Of a stretch of 64,000 bases of DNA, positions 55,816-62,850 are shown in pieces; positions within the stretch are counted from its first letter, which is position 1; each line of letters starts with the position of its first letter. The DNA comes from Patulibacter defluvii. Lineage in GTDB: Bacteria > Actinomycetota > Thermoleophilia > Solirubrobacterales > Solirubrobacteraceae. A program made the position numbers and the translations under genes. The DNA lies in assembly GCF_034096925.1 (NCBI RefSeq), contig NZ_JAWZSQ010000006.1:182101-246100 (forward strand), given 5' to 3'. The notes beneath the pieces were generated by a model, which saw only the letters and a list, made by a program, of their open reading frames with translations, was not told where the DNA came from and made no database searches.

Positions 55816-57303
55816 ATGCCCGTCGTGACAACGGCGTCTCCCCCCGGCCGCCGCGCGTTTGCCGTTCGTCCGGCACTCGACCGCGTGCTCGACCTCAACG
55901 GCCCCGATCGCGGACCACGTTTGGCGCTGCTCGCGGTCGTCGTGGTGGCGCTGCTCTTCCGGATCGCCGCGATCATGGCCTGGCAGCCCGCGGTCCTGAC
56001 CAACTGGGACTCCGGCGAGTACCTCCGGCGGGCCGAGGATGGCCTCTGGGTCAACCTGCACCAGCCGATGGGCTACGCGCTCTTCCTGAGGCTGCTGCAT
56101 CTGGTGACGCACGACCTCTCGGGCGTGATCGCCATCCAGCACCTGATCGGCATCGCCTGCGTCCCGCTCGCGTACGCCGCGGCTCGGCATCTCGGAGCGG
56201 GGCGCTGGACCTCGCTGATCCCGGCGGTCGCGATCGGCCTCAACCTGGATCAGGTCTACCTGGAGCACGCGCCGCTGTCCGAGGCGTTGTTCGTGCCACT
56301 GATCATCGTCCTGATGTGGGCGCTCGGCCGCGCCCGCACGTCACTCGATCGCCGATCGCTGGCCTGGTGGCTGGCGTTGGCGGGAGCCGCGGCTGCATAC
56401 TTGGTCTACGTCCGCACGATCGGGCTGCTGATCCTCGCCTGCGCCTTGGTCGGCGCCTTCGTGATCGCCGCCCGCAGCCGTCGCGACCTACCGGCCTTCG
56501 CAGCGTTCGTCGCCGTCGGTTTCGGTTTGATCGGCGTCTACATGGTCGCGCAGCACAACGCGGTCGGCGGGGGCTACGCGCTGATCCGGGGGACGGGTTG
56601 GGTGCACTACGCGGAGGTGGCGCCACAAGCCGACTGCCGGCGCTTCACCCCGCCGCCCGGCACCCGCAAGCTGTGTGAGCGCAAGCCGCCGGAAGAGCGG
56701 GCGGGTCAGAACGCGAATTTCTACTCCTTCGACGCCCGGTCGCCGGCTTTCCGGTTCGCTCCCAGGGGGTTCCCGACCCGGGACGAGGACTTCGAGGCGT
56801 TCGCGGACGCCGTCGAGCCAACGTTGCCTCCGAGCAAGTGGATCGGCGCGCAGGTCTTCGATGACGTCGTCCGGGGGCTCGCTCCCTCGGGAGTCGGCGA
56901 CATCTCGTTCGGCTACCTCGACCCCAACGTCGAGAAGACCATCCGCGAGAAGCAGGACGGCTACTTCCACATCCCGCGGCAGCAGTTGTCCGCGCCCTAC
57001 CGGCCGCTGCGGAACATGCAGCCGTACTTCCGCACCAGCGGGACGATGATGCTGTTCGCCGCGATCGCCTGCGCGCTGGCGTTGGTGCTGGTGCCCCGTA
57101 CGCGGATGACGATCCTGCTCGGCGCCGCGGCGGTCGGCGGGATGTGGCATATCGCCGACGTCACTCAGCGCTACGCCGTCCCGACCCACATCATCGGGGC
57201 GATCGTCGCGGCGGTTGCCGTCGGGGGGCTGACGCAACGCTGGGCAGACGAGGTCGCCGAGCGCGAGCGGCGGCGGCTGCAGCCGCCGACCGGCGGTTGG
57301 TAA
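55816..57303 (+). CDS. GT39/GT83-like membrane glycosyltransferase (GT-C)
   Basis: 495 residues, about nine membrane helices. The first external loop has AVLTNWDSGEYLRRAEDGLWVNLHQPMGYALFLRLLH, where the Asp and the following G-Y/F-L arrangement match GT-C sugar transferases using polyprenyl-phosphate sugars. A ~150-residue loop domain with Cys (about 270-400) precedes the last three helices. GGAGG lies about 6 bases before ATG 55816. Composition is a little less GC-rich than neighbours. Follows the ABC exporter by 47 bases and may decorate the exported polymer. Confidence 0.78.
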   Translation: MPVVTTASPPGRRAFAVRPALDRVLDLNGPDRGPRLALLAVVVVALLFRIAAIMAWQPAVLTNWDSGEYLRRAEDGLWVNLHQPMGYALFLRLLHLVTHDLSGVIAIQHLIGIACVPLAYAAARHLGAGRWTSLIPAVAIGLNLDQVYLEHAPLSEALFVPLIIVLMWALGRARTSLDRRSLAWWLALAGAAAAYLVYVRTIGLLILACALVGAFVIAARSRRDLPAFAAFVAVGFGLIGVYMVAQHNAVGGGYALIRGTGWVHYAEVAPQADCRRFTPPPGTRKLCERKPPEERAGQNANFYSFDARSPAFRFAPRGFPTRDEDFEAFADAVEPTLPPSKWIGAQVFDDVVRGLAPSGVGDISFGYLDPNVEKTIREKQDGYFHIPRQQLSAPYRPLRNMQPYFRTSGTMMLFAAIACALALVLVPRTRMTILLGAAAVGGMWHIADVTQRYAVPTHIIGAIVAAVAVGGLTQRWADEVAERERRRLQPPTGGW

Positions 57304-57315
57304 CGCTCGCGTCCC

Positions 57316-58740
57316 TCAGCGTCGTGTCCGTGTGGGCAGCAGGCGGACTTGGCGCTCGGCGGTGTTCGCGCTGGTCTTGGCGGTGGCCCGGACGGTCAGT
57401 GAGCGGCGGCTGGTGAGGCGTCGTCTCGCGCTGCGGTTGAGCGTCACGACGACCGCTTTCCTGTCGCCGGCGGCGAGAGAGAAGCGGGCGCTGCCGAGGG
57501 TGATGGTCTTGACGCGCGCTGGCCGGGTCGTGGTCGCGGCGGCTCGCGCGCGCAGACGGAGCACGAGGCGGCCGGCGCAGCGCCCGCTGCCGGCGGAGCA
57601 GCGCAGTGCGATCGCGGCCCGTCGGCGGCTGGTGGCCTGGGAGGACGCCGACGCGACGGCGCCGTCGATGCTGGTCGACCCGGTCCCCGGATCGGCGGGC
57701 CCCGGCGGGTCGGTGAGCGAGATCCGCCCGATCCGGTCGCGCTCCGGGTCCGTGTACCAGAGGTTGCCGTCCGGGCCGGTGGCGAGCGTCCGGGCGCTGC
57801 CTTCGCCGAGCGGAAACTCGCTGATCACCCCCGACGGCGTGATCCGCCCGATGCTGCCTGGCGCGCCCGGCACGTCGCGGCTCTCGGCGAACCAGAGGTT
57901 GCCGTCGGGACCCTCGACCATCGGGCCCGGTTTCCGCATCGATCGCCTGTCGGGTCCGGACCGCGAGAGGCCCTCGGAGAACGCAGCGGCCTGTCCGCGG
58001 GGCGTCAGGCGCACGATCCGCTGCGGCGGCTCGTCGTCGACCGGCGTCGAGTCGCCGAACCAGAGGTTGCCGTCGGGACCGCCGACCAGGTCGTGCGGGT
58101 GCGACGCCTCGAACCGGCCCAGCGACTCGCCGGTTGGTGCGATTCGCCCGATGCTCCCAGGTCGCCAGCGGTTGCACCCCCCGCACGCGGTTCCGTACCA
58201 GACGTTGCCGTCGTGCCCGACCGCGATCCCGGAGATGGAGTTCTGGTCGGGCAAGGGAACGGCGACGTTCGTGACCTGCCCGGCCACGGTGATCCTGCCC
58301 AGGCCGAGCATCCGGTAGAACCACAGATCGCCGTCGCGTCCGGGCACGAGACCGCGGGGCGCGAGGACGTAGCGCTCGGTGTCGTTCCCGCCGTTCGCCC
58401 ACATCTGCGTGAGGACGCCGGCAGGCGTGACTCGGTAGATCCCCGCTGGCGCGCTGAGCCAGGCGTTGCCGTCGGCGCCGGCCGCGAGACCGGTGGCGCC
58501 CGCGACGGTCGCAGGCAGCTCTGTCACGGTTCCGTCGGTGGCAATCCTCGCGACGCCGCCGTCGCCCTCAGTGAACCAGAGGCCGTCGCCGTTGGTCGCG
58601 GCGACGATCTGCCGAGGGTCGCTGGCCGGGAACTCCGTAACCGTGATCGCCTCGGCGGGCGCGACCGCGGGCAGGACGGACAGCGACGCGACGGTCGTGA
58701 GCAGGCCGGCGCGCAGCACCGGGATCCGTGGGCGGGGCAA
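57316..58740 (-). CDS. Secreted virginiamycin-B-lyase-like beta-propeller protein
   Basis: 474 residues. TTG 58740 is chosen: AAGGAG lies 5 bases upstream and the resulting MPRPRIPVLRAGLL leads a good signal peptide ending APAEA. Seven or more blades share G-P-D-G-N-L-W-F/Y and I-T-P-S/T-G motifs, the pattern of streptogramin B lyase (Vgb). The catalytic His of true Vgb cannot be placed with confidence and other Vgb-like exported proteins are not lyases. After about 355 a basic beta domain follows (LRCSAGSGRCAGRLVLRLRA, then a STLTVRATA-like end). Convergent with the GT39-like gene. Confidence 0.75.
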   Translation of the reverse strand: MPRPRIPVLRAGLLTTVASLSVLPAVAPAEAITVTEFPASDPRQIVAATNGDGLWFTEGDGGVARIATDGTVTELPATVAGATGLAAGADGNAWLSAPAGIYRVTPAGVLTQMWANGGNDTERYVLAPRGLVPGRDGDLWFYRMLGLGRITVAGQVTNVAVPLPDQNSISGIAVGHDGNVWYGTACGGCNRWRPGSIGRIAPTGESLGRFEASHPHDLVGGPDGNLWFGDSTPVDDEPPQRIVRLTPRGQAAAFSEGLSRSGPDRRSMRKPGPMVEGPDGNLWFAESRDVPGAPGSIGRITPSGVISEFPLGEGSARTLATGPDGNLWYTDPERDRIGRISLTDPPGPADPGTGSTSIDGAVASASSQATSRRRAAIALRCSAGSGRCAGRLVLRLRARAAATTTRPARVKTITLGSARFSLAAGDRKAVVVTLNRSARRRLTSRRSLTVRATAKTSANTAERQVRLLPTRTRR

Positions 58741-58850
58741 GGATGCTCCTTGGTCGGGGGGAAAACCGCGAGAGCCCACCGCATACTGACACGTCTCCGA
58801 CGGCGCGATCGCAGGTCGGTGAGCCTCCCGCCCCCGCCGCCGGTCGACGC
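58741..58850. other. Short intergenic region with a Shine-Dalgarno leader
   Basis: AAGGAG (58745-58750 on the minus strand) serves the Vgb-like gene. A TATGCGGT at about 58778-58785 on the minus strand is a poor -10. Nothing else is seen. Confidence 0.35.
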
Positions 58851-59663
58851 CTAGGATGCCCGCGGCACCAGCACCAGCCACTGCTGCGGCCCCGCCCGTC
58901 GCTCCGACAGCGCCAGCTCGCGGGTGGTCAGCGGCAGGAAGTCGGTCTCGGGATGGTCGTCGGCGAAGCGCGGCTGGCTGGCGATCCGCTCGACGGTGTG
59001 GCTGGCGGCGAAGCGCGCGGCCAGATCGTCGGTGACGCCTGGGACCACGTGGTCGTGGGTCTCGACGAGCATCGTCGCGGCGGCCAGGCCCGGCACCGCG
59101 GCCGGGTCGAGCAGCGTCGCCTCGGCGCCCTCGCAGTCGCAGACCAGCAGCGTCGGTCCGGTCACCACCTCGGCGAGGGCGGCGGCGGTCGCCTCGACCG
59201 CTCGCGCGTCGACCTGCTCGGCGACGCCGTTCAGCTCGGCGATCGTCCGCAGCTGCTCGACCCGTTCGGCGACGATCTCGAACCCGACCACCGTCGCCTC
59301 GGGCAGCCGCCGGGCCAGGCCGACCACGTAGTACCCCTCGGCCGTCCCGACGTCGACGACCCGCGCGGGCCGCTGGGCGATCGCCGCCTCGAGCGCGTCG
59401 TGCAGCTCGGCCTCGTAGCTGCCGAGGACCTTGGCCGCGTAGCCGTCGACCTCGGTCAGGCCCCATTCGGGGTAGGCCAGACCCGCGAACGGGCCGGCGT
59501 GGACCGCGTTGCCGAACCGGTCGCGGATCCGGCGGTTGGCCCACAGCTCGGGCCGCAGCCGCTCACGGTCGAGCTGCTGCTCCAGCTCGGCGACGCGCTG
59601 CTCCAGCGCCGCCGATCGGGCAGGGGGATCAGGATCGGGAGTCGATCGCCGGAAACGCTTCAT
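58851..59663 (-). CDS. FkbM-type SAM-dependent methyltransferase with N-terminal coiled coil
   Basis: 270 residues. An N-terminal coiled coil (about 15-45, AALEQRVAELEQQLDRERL) is followed by a FkbM-like methyltransferase. Motif I is RVVDVGTAEGYYVVGLA, with VGFEIVAERVEQL, LLVCDCEGAEATLLDP and LVETHDHVVPG, all typical for sugar O-methyltransferases. ATG 59663 is taken as the start since upstream sequence looks non-coding. Divergent from the GT4-GT2 fusion. It could cap or decorate the polymer exported by the nearby ABC pair. Confidence 0.82.
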   Translation of the reverse strand: MKRFRRSTPDPDPPARSAALEQRVAELEQQLDRERLRPELWANRRIRDRFGNAVHAGPFAGLAYPEWGLTEVDGYAAKVLGSYEAELHDALEAAIAQRPARVVDVGTAEGYYVVGLARRLPEATVVGFEIVAERVEQLRTIAELNGVAEQVDARAVEATAAALAEVVTGPTLLVCDCEGAEATLLDPAAVPGLAAATMLVETHDHVVPGVTDDLAARFAASHTVERIASQPRFADDHPETDFLPLTTRELALSERRAGPQQWLVLVPRAS

Positions 59664-59718
59664 GAGACGGAGTACGCACCACGTGTGGCAGGCGGCGCGG
59701 ACCACGATAACCGGCCGC

Positions 59719-59724
59719 TATGCT
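59719..59724 (+). promoter_or_regulatory. -10 hexamer TATGCT, leaderless promoter
   Basis: TATGCT 9 bases before ATG 59734. Confidence 0.6.
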
Positions 59725-59733
59725 CGCTGGCGC

Positions 59734-61917
59734 ATGCGGATCTGCCTCGTCTCGCGGGAGCTCTACCCGTTCGTGGGAGGGGGGATCGCCCCCATCGTCG
59801 CGGCCACGGCCCGGCAGCTGGCGGACGTGGCCGAGGTCGTCGTCGTCACCAGTGCCGACCACGAGGCGGAGTACCGCCGCCTGCGGGCCGCCGGCGACCC
59901 ACGGGTCCTGCCCGACACGGTCCGGATGCTCTTCGTGGAGGAGCCGGCCGAGACCCACGGGGCGTTCTACAACCACATGCACGCCTACAGCGCGCGGGTC
60001 CACGCCGTGCTCCGCGCGCACTACGGTGGCCGCGGTCCGGACGTGCTCGAGTTCCCGGACTACCTGGGCGAGGGCTTCGTCACGATCCAGGCCCGCCACA
60101 CCCGCGCGGCGTGGCTGGCCGAGACGCTCGTCTGCGTCCGGCTGCACACGACCGCCGAGCTCTGCGCGGTGCTCGACGGGCACCTGGCCGACGACTTCCC
60201 CTCGGTCTCGCTGCTCGACGCCGAGCGCTACTGCCTGCGCCACGCCGACCGGCTGCTGTGGTCGGGCGGCGACGTGCTCGCCGCCTACCAGCGCTACTAC
60301 GGCCCCGAGGCCCTGGCGCCGGCGATCGAGCTGCCCGACGGCTTCCTCGACGAGGTCGCGGTCGAGCCCGGCCGCAGCGGCGGACCGCTGCCGGACGGTC
60401 CCGTGCGGTTCCTCTACCTGGGCCGGGCCGAGCGCCGCAAGGGCATCCACGACTTCCTGCGCGGGATGCTCGACAGCGGCCGCGAGGACTGGACGCTGAC
60501 GATCGTCGGCGGCGACACCGACACCGGCCCGCTCGAGACCTCGCTCGGCGAGCAGCTGCGGCTGACCGCGGCCGACGACCCGCGGGTGCGGTTCGGCGAG
60601 CCGGTGCCGCGGGCCGAGGTCGGGCGCTTCATCCAGCAGCACGACGTGCTCGTGGTGCCGTCGCGCTGGGAGTGCTGGCCGAACGTCGCCCGCGAGGCGC
60701 TGCAGCACAACCGGCCGGTGCTCGGCTCGCCGGTCGGCGGCCTGACGGCGATGGCGATCCCCGGCCGCAGCGGCTGGCAGGCCGAGGCGACCGGCCGCGA
60801 CGCCCTCCGCGAGGCGGCCGAGCGGCTGCTCGACGACCGCGACCAGATCACCGAGCTGATCGCCGCCGGCGGGCCGCGCGCGGTCTTCGACGAGCTGACC
60901 GACCCCGACGCGCTCCGCCGCCGCTACCTGGAGCTGGAGGGCGAGCGCGACCGCCGCGGCCCGCTCGGCCCGGTCGACGTGCTGGCGGGTGGCGAGCCAC
61001 CGCTGGTCTCGGTGGTCGTGCCCTACTTCCGGCTGGAGCGCTACGTGGCGGCGACGCTCGACAGCGTCGCGGCCCAGACCTACCCGCGGATCGAGACGAT
61101 CGTCGTCAACGACGGCTCGCTGCGGGACGCCGACCTGGAGGCGATGGCCGAGGCCGCCGCCCGCGAGGGCGTGGTCGTGGTCACCCAGGCGAACTCCGGC
61201 CTCGGCGCCGCGCGCAACTTCGGCATCAGCCAGGCCGCCGGCCGCTACGTGCTGCCGCTCGACGCCGACGACGTGCTGGAGCCGACCTTCGTCGCGCGGA
61301 TGGTCGAGATCCTCGAGAGCGACCCGAAGCTGGCCTACGTCGGCGGCTGGAGCCAGTTCACCGACGACGCCGGCGACGACATCGGCGACGACCTGGGCGG
61401 CTACATGCCCTACGGCAACTGGTCGCGGCTGATCGAGCGCAACAACGTCGGTGGCGTCTGCAGCTGCCTCTTCCGGCGCGAGATCTTCGCCAGCGGCCTC
61501 GACTACGACGACGAGCTGACGAGCTACGAGGACTGGCTGCTCTTCCAGGAGATGGCCGACCGCGGCTGGTGGGGCGCGATCGTGCCCGAGCGGCTGTTCC
61601 GCTACCGGATCCGCGAGCGCTCGATGATCCGCGAGATCGGCGCTCCGCTGCTGGAGCGGCTGCTGGGCGAGCTGCGGGCACGGCGCGAGGAGCGGCGGAT
61701 GCGCTGGACGGCGGGCCTCGGCGCCGCGCGACCGGCGCGAACCGCCCAGCCGGTGCCCGACACCGAACCGGACCCGGAGGCCGCGCTCCGCGCCCTGCGG
61801 GCGGCCAACGCCCAGCTGGCCCAGCCGGGCGCGTCCCGCAGCGCCGCGGCCGGGCACCGGCTGCACGCCGCATCCGCCGCCCGCGCGGCGGCCGAGACGA
61901 CGGTGGCGCGGGCATGA
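59734..61917 (+). CDS. Bifunctional GT4-GT2 glycosyltransferase
   Basis: 727 residues. The N-terminal ~410 form a complete GT4 enzyme: ICLVSRELYPFVGGGIAPIV, RLLWSGGDVLAAYQRYYG, FLYLGRAERRKGIHDFL, and the donor motif RWECWPNVAREALQHNRPVLG. Residues ~425-660 are a GT2 enzyme: VSVVVPYFRLERYVAATL, VNDGSLRDAD, SGLGAARNFGI, the metal site LDADDVLEP and SYEDWLLFQEM with the base Asp. The last 60 residues are Ala-rich helix. Its stop overlaps the coiled-coil gene ATG (ATGA). Such fusions usually build alternating disaccharide repeats, consistent with the ABC export system 4 kb upstream. Confidence 0.88.
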   Translation: MRICLVSRELYPFVGGGIAPIVAATARQLADVAEVVVVTSADHEAEYRRLRAAGDPRVLPDTVRMLFVEEPAETHGAFYNHMHAYSARVHAVLRAHYGGRGPDVLEFPDYLGEGFVTIQARHTRAAWLAETLVCVRLHTTAELCAVLDGHLADDFPSVSLLDAERYCLRHADRLLWSGGDVLAAYQRYYGPEALAPAIELPDGFLDEVAVEPGRSGGPLPDGPVRFLYLGRAERRKGIHDFLRGMLDSGREDWTLTIVGGDTDTGPLETSLGEQLRLTAADDPRVRFGEPVPRAEVGRFIQQHDVLVVPSRWECWPNVAREALQHNRPVLGSPVGGLTAMAIPGRSGWQAEATGRDALREAAERLLDDRDQITELIAAGGPRAVFDELTDPDALRRRYLELEGERDRRGPLGPVDVLAGGEPPLVSVVVPYFRLERYVAATLDSVAAQTYPRIETIVVNDGSLRDADLEAMAEAAAREGVVVVTQANSGLGAARNFGISQAAGRYVLPLDADDVLEPTFVARMVEILESDPKLAYVGGWSQFTDDAGDDIGDDLGGYMPYGNWSRLIERNNVGGVCSCLFRREIFASGLDYDDELTSYEDWLLFQEMADRGWWGAIVPERLFRYRIRERSMIREIGAPLLERLLGELRARREERRMRWTAGLGAARPARTAQPVPDTEPDPEAALRALRAANAQLAQPGASRSAAAGHRLHAASAARAAAETTVARA

Positions 61918-62765
61918 CCGCTCAGGGACTGCGCGACCGCGAGCGGGAGCAGCGGTTGGAGCTGGTGGCCGGGCTGGTCGAGGGCCGCGAGGTGCTGGTG
62001 GCGGTGCCGGAGCCCGACGGCGCGCGGCTGTCGCCGGTCGAGGCCGCTGCCGCCCGCGTGCGGGTGACCGCGCTCGCCGCCCTGCCCGACGACGACGGCG
62101 AGGAGACGCTGCTGGTGCTGCCCGACGGCTTCGCCGACGCGTCGCTGGCGGAGACCGTCGACCGCTGGCTCGCGCGGGGCGGGGGAGCGGTGGTCGCGGT
62201 GCCGACCGCGGACGCGGCGGGCGTCCGCCGACGGTGGCCCGACGCGGCCGTCTACGTCCAGCAGCTGGTCGAGACGCTGATCATCGGGGCGGCCGCCGCC
62301 GACGATCCGGCGCGATCGGTGCCGGCCCCGACGCTCGACGCCGGCGCAGCCCGCTGGACGGTGCTGGCGATCGGACTTCCGGCCGGTGTGGCCGGCGCGC
62401 CGCCGCCGCTGCTGGTCCGCAACGGGCCGCCGGTCGTGGCCGCCCACCACGCCGGTCTGGTCGAGGCCAACGCGGTGCTGCGGCGGGCCAACGCGCGGCT
62501 GGCCCGGCAGCCAGCCCACGAGGCGGCCGCCGCGGCCGCGCTCCAGCACCGGGCCACCCGCCTGGAGCAGCGCTGCCGCGAGCTCGAACGGCAGCTGAAG
62601 GCGGTCACCGCCGATCGCGACAACGCCCGCCACCTGCTCTCGGCCCCCCGCCACCGCGCGGTCGAGAGCCTGGCCTGGCGGCTCGGCCAGAGCGGTCCGC
62701 TGCGGTTCGCCGCCCGTCTGGTCGGGCGGGTCCTGCGGCGGGTCTACGGCGGCCGCTCCTCCTGA
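61914..62765 (+). CDS. Unknown Rossmann-like protein with coiled coil and basic tail
   Basis: 283 residues. The first ~175 look like an alpha/beta fold (EGREVLVAVPEPDGARLSPVEAAAARVRV, ETLLVLPDGFADASL). Then a coiled coil of about 60 residues (LVEANAVLRRANARLAR through LEQRCRELERQL) and a basic amphipathic end (RFAARLVGRVLRRVYGGRSS). No catalytic motif is recognised. Translationally coupled (ATGA) to the GT4-GT2 fusion. The layout recalls the coiled-coil region of chain-length regulators such as WbdD, but only in architecture. Confidence 0.65.
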   Translation: MTAQGLRDREREQRLELVAGLVEGREVLVAVPEPDGARLSPVEAAAARVRVTALAALPDDDGEETLLVLPDGFADASLAETVDRWLARGGGAVVAVPTADAAGVRRRWPDAAVYVQQLVETLIIGAAAADDPARSVPAPTLDAGAARWTVLAIGLPAGVAGAPPPLLVRNGPPVVAAHHAGLVEANAVLRRANARLARQPAHEAAAAAALQHRATRLEQRCRELERQLKAVTADRDNARHLLSAPRHRAVESLAWRLGQSGPLRFAARLVGRVLRRVYGGRSS

Positions 62766-62784
62766 GGCGGGTGCCGTCGCTGCT

Positions 62785-62790
62785 AGCCTG
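62785..62790 (+). promoter_or_regulatory. -10 hexamer TAGCCT with a ~55-base leader
   Basis: TAGCCT is followed by a leader ending in GAGGAGGA (62838-62845), a strong Shine-Dalgarno 5 bases before ATG 62851. Confidence 0.55.
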
Positions 62791-62850
62791 GAGCCGCGCG
62801 AGGCTTCAGGGTTCGCGCGCGTGTCTGTGTGAATCCCGAGGAGGAACTCA

